Below the pieces are notes generated by a model. That model was not told the DNA's origin. It worked only from the letters and a program-made list of their open reading frames with translations, and made no database searches. A DNA stretch of 64,000 nucleotides from a bacterium (GTDB taxonomy: Bacteria; Cyanobacteriota; Vampirovibrionia; Gastranaerophilales; Gastranaerophilaceae). Positions 51,444 through 60,728 of this stretch are shown one piece after another. The position numbers and the translations under genes are program-made. Position 1 is the first letter of the stretch, and every line of letters starts with the position of its first letter. Where the stretch lies: contig JAFQNF010000044.1 of assembly GCA_017396025.1 (NCBI GenBank), positions 1 through 64,000 of the forward strand. The letters run 5' to 3'.

Positions 51444-51998
51444 TTAAACAAAAGTATTTAAATTTTTGTTGTTTGCGATATCTTTTTCAAAATCCGCAAA
51501 TGAAATAAACGATGGATTTGTGTGCAATTTTTTTATAGGGTGTGGAAAAAATTTTTTCTCTACGACTTCTGCTGCTGGAGTTGCTATTAATGGTACCAGA
51601 ATCCTTTCTGCAAGAACAGTGGAACCAATCAGTGCTAATATTTGACTAAAACCTTTTTTTGCAGCTACAACATCTTTAAACTGACAATTTTTAAAACATT
51701 TATCCCATATTTTGTTTTGAAATTTTGGATTTGCTAAACTGTATCCAACCCCAATTTGCATTGCTGCTGTCACTATTCCAGACATTAAATCCATTGCGGC
51801 AACAAACGGTCTTCTTTCTTCTGGAATCTCTTTGTTATTCATTGTTGTCTTAAATCTTGCACCATATGCAAAAACATCTTTTGCTACGTTAATTGTTACA
51901 AGAGTTTTTGCGGCAAATGTATCATCTGTAATTGCCTTTTTTATATGCTTATTAACCAATTCTGAATTGGTTATTTTATTTAGAAGGTTTACTTTCAT
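51444..51998 (-). CDS. Lineage-specific membrane-associated protein, paralogue A
   Basis: 184 residues. Central EERRPFVAAMDLMSGIVTAA and MQIGVGYSLANPKF, then a second hydrophobic stretch (QILALIGSTVLAERILVPLI). These match in order and spacing the upstream neighbour's EESRKWAAVKQPVEAVITIA-MQ and C-terminal hydrophobic part. Two membrane or amphipathic helices are likely; no named domain. No ribosome site; the ATG lies inside the preceding gene by 23 nt, so translation is coupled. Confidence 0.65.
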   Translation of the reverse strand: MKVNLLNKITNSELVNKHIKKAITDDTFAAKTLVTINVAKDVFAYGARFKTTMNNKEIPEERRPFVAAMDLMSGIVTAAMQIGVGYSLANPKFQNKIWDKCFKNCQFKDVVAAKKGFSQILALIGSTVLAERILVPLIATPAAEVVEKKFFPHPIKKLHTNPSFISFADFEKDIANNKNLNTFV

Positions 51999-52503
51999 TT
52001 TTATTATTAACCAATTTCTTCGCTAGTTTTGGATAAATTTTATTTGATACAGCTAGTACAGGAATATATGTTGCGGCAGAAAGAACGGCACCAACTCTGT
52101 CTTTAAAAATGTCGTTGTATTGTTCTTTGTACATTTTTAGGGCTTTTGGAACATCGTTGTTGCAAGCTTCCATTATTTTTTGAGGGATTTTTGATACATC
52201 TTTTGTTGCTTCTTCAACGTATTTAAAATTAATCTTTCCTTTGGAAATTAATTTATCAATGCCTTTATATAAAAGACCAAGAGTTGCAAGCTGCATTGCA
52301 ATTGTTATAACTGCTTCAACTGGTTGCTTAACTGCAGCCCATTTCCTACTTTCTTCATCCTCTTTTGTAAATGGATTGTGCATAATAATCATCGGAGCAA
52401 TTAATGCTTTGCCTGCAGCATTAACATAGTTAGAAACTTTTTCCCCACCTTTTTGCGAGAATTTTTCTAACGAGGTTGCGACACGCTGATTGATGTTAGG
52501 CAT
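51976..52503 (-). CDS. Lineage-specific membrane-associated protein, paralogue B
   Basis: 175 residues (179 if an ATG at 52515 is used; GAGAG five bases before 52503 favours the later start). Begins MPNINQRVATSLEKFSQKG. A hydrophobic segment (AAGKALIAPMIIMHNPFTKE) precedes EESRKWAAVKQPVEAVITIA and MQLATLGLLYKGIDKL; a last hydrophobic stretch is AATYIPVLAVSNKIYPKL. I do not recognise a named family. Overlaps paralogue A by 23 nt in another frame. Confidence 0.65.
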   Translation of the reverse strand: MPNINQRVATSLEKFSQKGGEKVSNYVNAAGKALIAPMIIMHNPFTKEDEESRKWAAVKQPVEAVITIAMQLATLGLLYKGIDKLISKGKINFKYVEEATKDVSKIPQKIMEACNNDVPKALKMYKEQYNDIFKDRVGAVLSAATYIPVLAVSNKIYPKLAKKLVNNKNESKPSK

Positions 52504-52563
52504 TCCGACTCTCATAGTACATGTCTAAAAAATCTAAGAAAAATTTTTTTGCGTAAAGAAATT

Positions 52564-53256
52564 TTAATCAGTAAAACGGAATTTGATTAAAGTAAGAATT
52601 GCGTGAACTCCGTCTTTCCAGTTGATTTTTTTACCTTCATCGTGACCACGACCAAAATATGAAATAGGTACTTCTTTTAAACGAGCCTTTTTCTTCATTA
52701 TTTTTGCAGTGATTTCTGGCTCAAAGTCAAAACGGTTAGATTTTATTGTTATTGCTTGAATAAATTCACGTTTAAATGCTTTATAGCAAGTTTCCATATC
52801 TGTTATTTCTGCACCATAAAGAACATTTGTAAGAAGAGTTAAAAACTTATTTGCAATTTTATTTTTCAAAATAAAGTTTTTTGAATTTTCTTCGTTTTTA
52901 AATCTTGAACCATATACAACATCTGCCTCGTTATTAATTAAAAGTGGAAGCAATTTATCGTAATCATCTGGTAGATATTCTAAGTCAGCATCTTGGATTA
53001 CAACAAAATCGCCAGTTGCTTCCTTAACGGCAGTTCTTATTGCTGCGCCCTTGCCTTGGTTTTTTTCGTGGAAAAATACTTTATATTTTTGACTTAATTC
53101 TTTTAATATTTCTGTTGTTCCGTCATTTGAACAATCATCAACCATTATTATTTCTTTTTCTAAACCTGAGAAATTTGCTTGTTCAACTTTCTCTAGTAAC
53201 AATCTTAAAGTGTCTTTTTCATTAAAAACGGGAATAATAATACTAACTTTTTGCAT
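52564..53256 (-). CDS. Family 2 glycosyltransferase, DPM1/polyprenyl-phosphate type
   Basis: 230 residues. VSIIIPVFNEKDTLRLLLEK, IIMVDDCSNDGT, IRTAVKEATGDFVVIQDADL (DAD metal motif near 95-97) and VVYGSRF are typical of dolichol/undecaprenyl-phosphate mannosyl- or glucosyltransferases. It has no C-terminal membrane helices. Such enzymes charge a lipid carrier used by GT-C transferases, which may link it to the membrane proteins at 25177 and 32523. The ATG at 53256 is preferred over an in-frame start at 53337. Confidence 0.88.
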   Translation of the reverse strand: MQKVSIIIPVFNEKDTLRLLLEKVEQANFSGLEKEIIMVDDCSNDGTTEILKELSQKYKVFFHEKNQGKGAAIRTAVKEATGDFVVIQDADLEYLPDDYDKLLPLLINNEADVVYGSRFKNEENSKNFILKNKIANKFLTLLTNVLYGAEITDMETCYKAFKREFIQAITIKSNRFDFEPEITAKIMKKKARLKEVPISYFGRGHDEGKKINWKDGVHAILTLIKFRFTD

Positions 53257-53329
53257 AAATTTAAATCTCTCTCGTGTTAAATCTTCAAATATATTGTATA
53301 ATAGAATTGTTAGTTTGTTAAGGATAGGT

Positions 53330-55234
53330 ATGCCCAAGAAGCATAATGAAATTTTGAATAAAGAGTCGAAAGAAGAAGCTAGTAACCTTTTAAAAAAGGC
53401 TATAGAGTTCTACGTAAATGAAAACTATAAAGCTGCCATTGATAATTTGTCTTTGGCTCATAAGATTTTTTTAGCTCATAAGGATATAGAAAAGGTTTCA
53501 ATGTGCCTTTCTTTAAATGGGTTAATGAAATATGTTGAGAAAACAGAAACATATTATAAGTCTTTATTATTATTGGAAGATTCTAAATTTCTAGCAGAAA
53601 GTACTGGTGAAAAAACGGTTCTTGCTGTTAATAAATTCGCTTTTGGACAAATTTATTTTATGGAAAATAAATTTAATGAGGCATTATTTTATCTTTCATA
53701 TGCATCTGCCTCATTAAAAGAAATACCTATACTTCAGGCTAAAGCTTTTGAAATATTGGCATTGATTTATATAAAAATGCAAAATACAAAAATGGCATAT
53801 GAATCTTTAGAAAAAGCATATGTTATTGCAAAAGATACTGTTCCAGAAAAGTTATTTGCAGAAATTAAAGAACTTTCTCAAAACTTTATCAATTCTAATT
53901 CCGGAATGGATATTGGTTTGCAAAAACCGATGGTTAAAATAGCTCCAGAAAAAGAACAAAATGCAACTTTATTGTTGGCATTATCTGAAATTGCAAGGAC
54001 TGTTAACGCTCAAGCAAATTTAGATAAATTGCTTATGACTATTGCAGAGCAAACAAAAATGGTTTTAAATGCAGACAGATGTAGTGTTTTTCTTTATGAC
54101 AAAGATAAAAACGAACTTTGGTCAAAGGTAGCTTTAGGTATTGATGAAAGCGAGGAAATTCGTTTTTCTGCTGATAAGGGTTTTGCTGGTTATGCTGTAA
54201 AAACAGGTGAAACAATTAGAATCCAAGATGCATATAATGACGATCGTTTTAATAAGGAAATTGATAAGCATACTGGATACAGAACATACAATTTACTTTG
54301 TATGCCAATGAGAAATATCAAATTTGAAATTATTGGTGCATTCCAAGTTTTGAATAAAAAAGATGGTGATTTTACAGATGCAGATGAAGATATCTTACTT
54401 GCAATTGGTACGAATGCCGGTATTGCGATAGAAAATAATCTTCTTTTTAATATCCAACAGAAAATGATAGATGAACAGAAAAATTTGTTTGAAGGATTTA
54501 TTGATACTTTAGCTGCATCTATCGATGCTAGGGATAAAATCACATTAGGTCATTCAAACAGGGTAAAATTGTATTCTGAATTAATTTCAAACCAAATGGG
54601 ATTAAATAAAGATATCACAGAAATTGTTGCAAAAGCAGCAATGTTGCATGATATTGGTAAAATTGGTATTAGAGATGCAGTATTGCAGAAAAAGGGTTCT
54701 TTAACCAAAGAAGAATATGACCATATTAAAGAACACGTAAAAATCACTTATGATATTTTATGTAAGACAAATTTAAATTCTTCTTTTGCAGAAATTGCAG
54801 AAATAGCTGCTTCTCACCACGAAAAATATGATGGAACAGGCTATTTTAGAGGACTAAAAGGTGATGAAATCCCATTGGGTGGTAGAATTCTTGCTGTAAG
54901 TGATGTTTTTGATGCTATTACTTCTGTACGTCACTACCGTGATAGAATGCCTATGAAAGATGCATTAAACATCATGATAGAAGGAAAAAATAAACACTTT
55001 GATGGTAAAATCGTAGACGCGTTTTTATCTATTCCTTGTGATATTGTTATGAATGTTTTAATAAGTGAATTTGATTCAGAATTAAAAGAAAAAGATAAAA
55101 AACTATTGGAAACATTATCTTTAAGACAGTTTGCGCAAATTTTACAACAAGATACTTTATCTTCAAAAGAAAAGAAAATAGTTGAAGTATTTAATTCATA
55201 TTATATTAGACCACAAGAAACTAAAGCGGATTAG
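53330..55234 (+). CDS. TPR-GAF-HD-GYP signalling protein
   Basis: 634 residues. Residues 1-190 are helical and TPR-like (LLKKAIEFYVNENYKAAIDN, ALFYLSYASASLKEI). A GAF domain spans about 210-375 (ADRCSVFLYDKDKNELW). The HD-GYP domain (about 385-575) has HDIGK near 440 and HHEKYDGTGYF near 494-504; the final Pro of the GYP signature is Phe. It probably hydrolyses cyclic di-GMP in response to a GAF signal. TATAAT at 53297-53302 is a likely -10. AAGGA precedes the ATG at 53330. Eight bases later begins a response regulator. Confidence 0.88.
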   Translation: MPKKHNEILNKESKEEASNLLKKAIEFYVNENYKAAIDNLSLAHKIFLAHKDIEKVSMCLSLNGLMKYVEKTETYYKSLLLLEDSKFLAESTGEKTVLAVNKFAFGQIYFMENKFNEALFYLSYASASLKEIPILQAKAFEILALIYIKMQNTKMAYESLEKAYVIAKDTVPEKLFAEIKELSQNFINSNSGMDIGLQKPMVKIAPEKEQNATLLLALSEIARTVNAQANLDKLLMTIAEQTKMVLNADRCSVFLYDKDKNELWSKVALGIDESEEIRFSADKGFAGYAVKTGETIRIQDAYNDDRFNKEIDKHTGYRTYNLLCMPMRNIKFEIIGAFQVLNKKDGDFTDADEDILLAIGTNAGIAIENNLLFNIQQKMIDEQKNLFEGFIDTLAASIDARDKITLGHSNRVKLYSELISNQMGLNKDITEIVAKAAMLHDIGKIGIRDAVLQKKGSLTKEEYDHIKEHVKITYDILCKTNLNSSFAEIAEIAASHHEKYDGTGYFRGLKGDEIPLGGRILAVSDVFDAITSVRHYRDRMPMKDALNIMIEGKNKHFDGKIVDAFLSIPCDIVMNVLISEFDSELKEKDKKLLETLSLRQFAQILQQDTLSSKEKKIVEVFNSYYIRPQETKAD

Positions 55235-55242
55235 AGGTTTCT

Positions 55243-55887
55243 ATGTATAAAGTGTTAATTGTAGAAGACCATGCATTGATTAGATTTGGGCTTAGGACTG
55301 CATTTGAATCAAAGAATTTTATTGGTGAAATTTATGAAGCGGCAAGTGCAGAAGATGCTATTTCTCTTTTGAAAAGCAATAATTTAGATGTTGTTATTAT
55401 GGATTTGGGGTTGCCATCAATGAACGGGATTGAGGCAACTAGAGAAATTAAAAAAATAAATAAAGATATTAAAGTTATTATTTTGACTTCTCATAGCAGT
55501 GAACAAGAGGTTTTGGACTCAATTAAAGCTGGTGCAAGACCATATTGTTCAAAAGATATTAATCCAGATAGATTGGCTGATATCATTTCTTCAGTTGCAG
55601 AAGGTGCTGCTTGGTTTGACCCTAAAATATCTGATGTTGTACTTAAAGCGCTTTGCGAAAACGAAAAGAAAGAAAAACTTTTAATAGATGAAAATTATAA
55701 TCTTACAGATAGAGAAAAAGATGTCCTTGAATATATATGTGAAGGATTGAATAACGGTGAAATTTCGAAAATTTTAGATGTAAGCATTAATACTGTAAAA
55801 GTTCACGTTAGTAGCATAATACAAAAACTTGGGGTTGAAGATCGCACCCAAGTTGTTGTAAAAGCTTTTAAAAGTTTTAGTAAATAA
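55243..55887 (+). CDS. NarL/FixJ-type response regulator
   Basis: 214 residues. The receiver domain (1-120) has the phospho-acceptor Asp54 (IMDLGLPSMNG), the acidic pair at ED (VEDHALIRFGL) and the late Lys (CSKDI). The LuxR-type HTH is at about 148-208 (LTDREKDVLEYICEGLNNGE, SINTVKVHVSSIIQKLGV). It binds DNA when phosphorylated. No sensor kinase is adjacent, so its input is unknown; co-transcription with the HD-GYP protein suggests a common pathway. Ends exactly where the convergent ampS gene ends. Confidence 0.92.
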   Translation: MYKVLIVEDHALIRFGLRTAFESKNFIGEIYEAASAEDAISLLKSNNLDVVIMDLGLPSMNGIEATREIKKINKDIKVIILTSHSSEQEVLDSIKAGARPYCSKDINPDRLADIISSVAEGAAWFDPKISDVVLKALCENEKKEKLLIDENYNLTDREKDVLEYICEGLNNGEISKILDVSINTVKVHVSSIIQKLGVEDRTQVVVKAFKSFSK

Positions 55888-56991
55888 TTAGATTAAGAAT
55901 TTTCCATTTTCATAGATTAATTCATCATCTGCGTATATTTTGCCGCCATTTTTCATATTCTTAATTAAATCCCAATGTAAGCCAGATACGTTTTTTCCAC
56001 CTGTTTCAGGATATGATGCACCAACTGCCATATGGATTGAACCACCGATTTTTTCATCAAATAAAATGTTACCAGTAACATCTTGAATCATATCGTTTGT
56101 ACCGATAGCAATTTCTCCAACAAATCTAGCACCAGAGTCCATATCTAGCATATTATTTAGGAATTCTTCACCTTTTTCAGCAGTTGCGCTTACAACTTTA
56201 CCGTTTTCTAGTTTGAGAAGAACTTTTTGTGCTTCATTTCCACGATAGATTTGAGGGAAGTCAAAATAAATTTGACCATTTGCACTATCTTCAACAGGAG
56301 ATGTATAAACCTCGCCATCTGGGAAATTACATTCACCAGCACAACTTTTCCATTTTCTACCTGCTACATTGAAAGTAATATCAGTTTGTTCGCCAACAAC
56401 TCTGATTTTTGATTTTCCATTCAAAAATTCAGCAATTTTTTCTTGTTTTTCACCAATTTCAATCCATTTTTGAACAGGATTTTCTTCGTGTAAATAACAA
56501 GATTTAATTAAGAATTCTGTATAATCTTCTAATGACATATTTGCTTCTTGAGCCAAAGCATTTGTAGGAAAATCCGCAATAACCCAATTAAGTTCTCCAT
56601 TTGCAGCACGTTGAAGCATTTTTTCTGATAAATGTTTCATAACGCTAGAACGTTTTGCTAACTTTTTAGAATCAAATCTAGCCATATTTTTAACGTTTAA
56701 TGGTGCTCCAATAGAAATTAAATTTTGAGCTTTTTCATACTCTAACTCTGTCATTGGATCAATGTATTCAAGTTGTTCGTCTGTCGCATTTTTGATATAA
56801 ACTTCGTTTAAACCTTCAACACCCATTCTAACAACAGGATATGCACCTTTTAACAACACTTGTTTATAAATTTCCTTTACAAGTGGTTGAGACAAGTGTG
56901 AATCCGTTCTTATTATTGTTAATTCACCAGCTTTTACCTTAACTGAATAATCAACAAGAACTTTTGCATATTTTTCCCAAAGTTTATTCAT
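55888..56991 (-). CDS. Aminopeptidase, M29 (AmpS) family
   Basis: 367 residues. M29 signatures include GARFVGEIAIGTNDMI with the metal-binding Glu, GGSIHMAVGASYPETGGKN with His, and SGLHWDLIKNM with His/Asp. It removes N-terminal residues using two metal ions in the cytoplasm. It lies 2 nt after lpxA at the end of the lipid A operon, and its stop abuts that of the convergent response regulator. Confidence 0.9.
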   Translation of the reverse strand: MNKLWEKYAKVLVDYSVKVKAGELTIIRTDSHLSQPLVKEIYKQVLLKGAYPVVRMGVEGLNEVYIKNATDEQLEYIDPMTELEYEKAQNLISIGAPLNVKNMARFDSKKLAKRSSVMKHLSEKMLQRAANGELNWVIADFPTNALAQEANMSLEDYTEFLIKSCYLHEENPVQKWIEIGEKQEKIAEFLNGKSKIRVVGEQTDITFNVAGRKWKSCAGECNFPDGEVYTSPVEDSANGQIYFDFPQIYRGNEAQKVLLKLENGKVVSATAEKGEEFLNNMLDMDSGARFVGEIAIGTNDMIQDVTGNILFDEKIGGSIHMAVGASYPETGGKNVSGLHWDLIKNMKNGGKIYADDELIYENGKFLI

Positions 56992-56993
56992 TT

Positions 56994-57791
56994 TTATTCC
57001 TCACTATCAGAACCAGATTTGCCTAAATATATGCCACGTTTAGATGTTCTAATGAATTCAACTAGATGCATAACATTTTTATCATTTGGATATTCTGCTT
57101 CAAGAATATTTGCAACATTAGTCATTGTTGTTGTTTTAGATTGAATCAATTTATATGCGCTTCTAATATTAGCTAATTCTTCTTTAGAGAAACCTCTACG
57201 TTTTAAACCAACAACATTAGCTCCGTGAAGTGCAGCAGGGTATCCAGCAGCTTTTGCAAATGGTGGAATATCCATTCTGCAACCAGAAAATCCTGATACA
57301 ATAACGTATTCACCAATTCTAACATTTTGATGATATACGCTCATACCACCTAAGAATGCACCTTTTCCAACGTGAACGTGACCGCCAATTGTTGCTAAGT
57401 TTGCAAAAATTGCTTCATCATCAACTACACAGTTATGTGCAACGTGAGAAGATGCCATAAATAAACATTTGTCACCAACTTTTGTGATTGAGCCTTCTTC
57501 TCCTGCGCCACGATTAATAGTTACATATTCTTTGATAATACAGTTCTTACCAATTACAGATTTTGTTTTTTGACCTTTATAACTTAAATCTTGAGGTGCA
57601 GTACCTAAGCTTGCAAATGGTGAAATCAAAGTACCATCACCAACTTCACAATGCTCTAGGTAAGCATTTGCCATAATCTTTACGTTTTCGCCAAGAACAA
57701 CGTCTTCTCCGATAACTACATTTGGACCAATTTCACAACTGGCTGGAATGATTGCATTATCAGCAATAATTGCGGTTTTGTGGATTGCCAT
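56994..57791 (-). CDS. lpxA: Acyl-[ACP]-UDP-N-acetylglucosamine O-acyltransferase
   Basis: 265 residues: a left-handed parallel beta-helix of hexapeptide repeats (IGPNVVIGEDVVLGENVKIM) and the LpxA-specific HQNVRIGEYVIVSGFSGCRM segment, with a helical C-terminal end. The catalytic His is in SSHVAHNC. It starts lipid A synthesis by O-acylating UDP-GlcNAc. The chain length is not predictable. Part of lpxD-lpxC-fabZ-lpxA. Confidence 0.96.
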   Translation of the reverse strand: MAIHKTAIIADNAIIPASCEIGPNVVIGEDVVLGENVKIMANAYLEHCEVGDGTLISPFASLGTAPQDLSYKGQKTKSVIGKNCIIKEYVTINRGAGEEGSITKVGDKCLFMASSHVAHNCVVDDEAIFANLATIGGHVHVGKGAFLGGMSVYHQNVRIGEYVIVSGFSGCRMDIPPFAKAAGYPAALHGANVVGLKRRGFSKEELANIRSAYKLIQSKTTTMTNVANILEAEYPNDKNVMHLVEFIRTSKRGIYLGKSGSDSEE

Positions 57792-57812
57792 ATTTATATC
57801 TCCTAAACTAAA

Positions 57813-58286
57813 CTATTTACTAGTATCTATTACTGAAAACATCAAGTCAGCTTCAACAGCCACTTGTCCATCAACAGACCCTTTTGCGTGAATTTTAACG
57901 ATAGGTCCTTTGATTTTTGTAACTTCAGTTTCCATATCAAATCTATCACCAGGAATTACTTGTCTTCTAAATCTTACGCCGTCAACTCCTGCATATACAA
58001 ATAGTTTGCCTTTGTATTGTGGAAGTGGAGCTAGTGCACCAGCTGACATTTGCGCTAAAGCTTCTAATTGCAACACACCAGGCATTACAGGATTTCCTGG
58101 GAAATGTCCACAGAAAAACTGTTCGTTAATTGTTAAATTTTTATAACCTTTACAATACTTCCCTAATACACATTCAGTTACCCTATCCACTAAAATAAAT
58201 GGGTATCTGTGTGGGAGTAAATTCATTATTTCTTTTATATCAAGTTTTAGAATTTCATCTTGTTTTACTATATTCTCTTCTGTCAT
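57813..58286 (-). CDS. fabZ: 3-hydroxyacyl-[ACP] dehydratase
   Basis: 157 residues. Hot-dog fold with LLPHRYPFILVDRV (catalytic His near 27) and GHFPGNPVMPGVLQLEALAQ (Glu). It dehydrates 3-hydroxyacyl-ACP in fatty acid elongation and competes with LpxA/LpxD for substrate, a reason for this conserved neighbourhood. Its start overlaps the lpxC stop by one base. Confidence 0.96.
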   Translation of the reverse strand: MTEENIVKQDEILKLDIKEIMNLLPHRYPFILVDRVTECVLGKYCKGYKNLTINEQFFCGHFPGNPVMPGVLQLEALAQMSAGALAPLPQYKGKLFVYAGVDGVRFRRQVIPGDRFDMETEVTKIKGPIVKIHAKGSVDGQVAVEADLMFSVIDTSK

Positions 58287-59086
58287 TATTCCTCCAATGT
58301 GAACTTGTTTTTTAATTGTTTCGCTACTAATGTATGAACGGTATGTCCCGCTTCTTTTACTATAATTTCAGCTTTTGAATTCAAAATATTAAATCCCGCC
58401 AAATAAAAATCACCAATCAAGTCAAGAATTTTATGTTTTGCTGGTTCAAATTCAGAATTTAATTCTGTTGTATAGCTGTCATCTGTAAGCCCAACAGTAT
58501 TTTCAATACTAACACCTTTTGCATAGCCTGCTTGTTGCAACATTTCAAGTTCATTCAAATAACCAAATGTTCTTGCTTTTGTAATTTCATCAATATCAGC
58601 TAAACTTACCCAGCGATTTTTTAAATCTTTGTGTCTAAAGTTTACGCCATAAGTCACATTCAGATTGTCTGATGGAAGTACAACTAAGTGCGTTTTTCCA
58701 TTCAAATAATAAATAGGCTCAACAACCTTGCAAGTTTTTTCATCAGGATTATCAATACCAGCATTTTTAAATGTTTCCACCCATTTTTTAGAACCACCAT
58801 CTAAAATAGGAAGTTCAAAGTGTGATAAATAGATATCTAACGAATCTATCTTACAAATTGCACAAGCTGCCATAAAATGCTCAATTAACATCACTTTTAT
58901 TTGAGCATTTCCAATTACGGTACAATGTTCAGTAGAAACAACATTATCAATATTAGCTTCAATAGTTTGACCTGCAAAATGAAAACGTAAACCTTTTTCA
59001 TTAGAAGGACATACTTTTGCTTCGCACTCAACACCAGTCATTAGGGCAACTGATTTTAAAACTACCTCTTTATTAATCGTTGCCAT
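58286..59086 (-). CDS. lpxC: UDP-3-O-acyl-N-acetylglucosamine deacetylase
   Basis: 266 residues, slightly short for the family. Zinc ligands: His in [10 protein letters not shown] (near 69), and His/Asp in [16 protein letters not shown] (near 222-226). VEAGHTVH-like [10 protein letters not shown] near 250 carries the general acid His. It catalyses the committed lipid A step. Overlaps lpxD by 14 nt and fabZ by one base. Confidence 0.95.
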   Translation of the reverse strand: MATINKEVVLKSVALMTGVECEAKVCPSNEKGLRFHFAGQTIEANIDNVVSTEHCTVIGNAQIKVMLIEHFMAACAICKIDSLDIYLSHFELPILDGGSKKWVETFKNAGIDNPDEKTCKVVEPIYYLNGKTHLVVLPSDNLNVTYGVNFRHKDLKNRWVSLADIDEITKARTFGYLNELEMLQQAGYAKGVSIENTVGLTDDSYTTELNSEFEPAKHKILDLIGDFYLAGFNILNSKAEIIVKEAGHTVHTLVAKQLKNKFTLEE

Positions 59087-60161
59087 TTGTTAGACCTTTT
59101 AATAAGTGTTCATATTCTTTGAATTTTGTAATTAATTCTTCTGCTTTTTTCATAGTTTTCATTTGCTTAATGAAATCTTTTCTTGGAACAGCAGGTGCGC
59201 CGATTAAAATTGATTTTTCTGGGAAACTTCTTGTTACGCCTGCTTTTGCCATAAGAATTGAATCACTACCAATTTCAATATGGTCTGCCATACCAACTTG
59301 GCCAGCAATAACAACTCTATCCCCAATAACGCAGCTACCAGCAATACCAACTTGAGAAACAATCATACAACCTTTACCGATTTTGCAGTTGTGTCCAATT
59401 TGAACCAAGTTGTCAATTTTTGTTTGGTCTCCAATAACTGTATTTTCAATTGTACCTTTGTCGATACAAGTATTTGCACCAATTTCAACATCGTCACCAA
59501 TTACAACAGAACCAATTGATGGAATTTTGTATATTTTTTGATCTGTATTATCTTGTTTGCATTTTCCTTCTTCTCTTGCGTTTTCAATATTGTTTGGATT
59601 TTCAGTAACAAAACTGAAACCATCTGCGCCAATACTTACGCTATGTTGAAGTATAACTTTGTTTCCTATAATGGCGTTGTCACCAATGTTACAACCTGGG
59701 TGGAATAAACAATTTTCACCAATTTGTACGCTGCGACCAATATATGTATTTGCTAAAATTTTTGAATTTTTACCAATAGATGCATTCTTCGAAATAACAA
59801 CATTTGGACCAATAGAAACATTTTCACCTAGTTTTGCTGTTGGGTGAATTGTTGCTGTAGGATGGATACCAGGTGTTGATTCTGGTGGCATATAGAATAA
59901 GTGCAACAATTTCATCATAGCTAAACGAGGACGTTCAGCTTCAATAGTAGAAATAAATTCTGATGTTACCCCAATTGGAACTAATGCTGCTTTCGCTTTT
60001 GTTTTTGAAAGATTTTCTATTTCATCTTCATTTAAAGCAAGTGCTAAAGTATTTTCGTCTGCTAATAATGGTGGTCCAAGCCTTGAAATTTTAACATCTT
60101 CTACTTTTGTTAAAATACCGCCAACAATCTCTGATATTTGTTCCAATGAATATTCTGTCAT
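59073..60161 (-). CDS. lpxD: UDP-3-O-(3-hydroxyacyl)glucosamine N-acyltransferase
   Basis: 362 residues. The N-terminal uridine-binding domain ([14 protein letters not shown], about 1-100) is followed by hexapeptide repeats ([20 protein letters not shown]) and a C-terminal helical extension. Catalytic His in [12 protein letters not shown]. It adds the second acyl chain to the LpxC product. The ATG at 60161 begins the LpxD domain naturally; AGG lies a few bases upstream. Longer in-frame starts (60176, 60239) add unlike sequence. Confidence 0.95.
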   Translation of the reverse strand: MTEYSLEQISEIVGGILTKVEDVKISRLGPPLLADENTLALALNEDEIENLSKTKAKAALVPIGVTSEFISTIEAERPRLAMMKLLHLFYMPPESTPGIHPTATIHPTAKLGENVSIGPNVVISKNASIGKNSKILANTYIGRSVQIGENCLFHPGCNIGDNAIIGNKVILQHSVSIGADGFSFVTENPNNIENAREEGKCKQDNTDQKIYKIPSIGSVVIGDDVEIGANTCIDKGTIENTVIGDQTKIDNLVQIGHNCKIGKGCMIVSQVGIAGSCVIGDRVVIAGQVGMADHIEIGSDSILMAKAGVTRSFPEKSILIGAPAVPRKDFIKQMKTMKKAEELITKFKEYEHLLKGLTNGND

Positions 60162-60219
60162 TATACCTATATCCCTCATTCTAATTACTCTCTGATTACT
60201 TATTTTACTTATTTTAATA

Positions 60220-60681
60220 TTATTTTCGCATTTTTTCAATAATTGAAGTTGTAGACTTACCTTCTACAAAAGAGATGAATTCAATTCTTCCACCAGCATC
60301 CATTATGCCTTTTGCTTCCGGAAGCGATTCAATTGTATAATCAGCACCTTTAGTGTAAACATCTGGCTTAATTTGAAGAAGTAAATCAATAGGAGAATCC
60401 TCATCAAAAAGCACAACATAATCAACACTTTTTAAAGCACTTAAAACTTCTGCTCTATCATTTTCATTATTTATAGGGCGACTTTCACCTTTGATGCTTT
60501 TAACTGATTTATCTGAATTTAAAGCAACAATCAACACATCGCCAAAACTTTTTGTTTTTTCTAAATACCTAACGTGCCCAACGTGAAGAATGTCAAAACA
60601 ACCATTTGTTGTTACAATGGTTTTTCCTTCTTCTTTTAGCTTTTTTAATAGGTCTTTTAACTCTGATTGTTTTATTAACAT
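60220..60681 (-). CDS. D-glycero-beta-D-manno-heptose 1-phosphate adenylyltransferase-like
   Basis: 153 residues. Nucleotidyltransferase signature [20 protein letters not shown] (HxGH) near 24-43, and [12 protein letters not shown] and [14 protein letters not shown] near the end, typical of the stand-alone RfaE/HldE domain II. It makes ADP-heptose for LPS core. The kinase half (domain I) is absent, so it may be encoded separately. GAGGGAAAT precedes the ATG at 60681; a longer start at 60705 is less supported. Confidence 0.88.
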   Translation of the reverse strand: MLIKQSELKDLLKKLKEEGKTIVTTNGCFDILHVGHVRYLEKTKSFGDVLIVALNSDKSVKSIKGESRPINNENDRAEVLSALKSVDYVVLFDEDSPIDLLLQIKPDVYTKGADYTIESLPEAKGIMDAGGRIEFISFVEGKSTTSIIEKMRK

Positions 60682-60696
60682 ATTTCCCTCGTTAAA

Positions 60697-60719
60697 ATGA
60701 GGCACTGAAAGTGCCTCAT
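60697..60719 (-). terminator. Intrinsic terminator/attenuator between the parvulin gene and rfaE2
   Basis: On the minus strand ATGAGGCACT-ttc-AGTGCCTCAT followed by TTTT. A perfect 10-bp stem 10 nt after the parvulin stop and just upstream of the lipid A gene group. The T-run is short, so read-through is plausible. Confidence 0.7.
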
Positions 60720-60728
60720 AAATATAAA

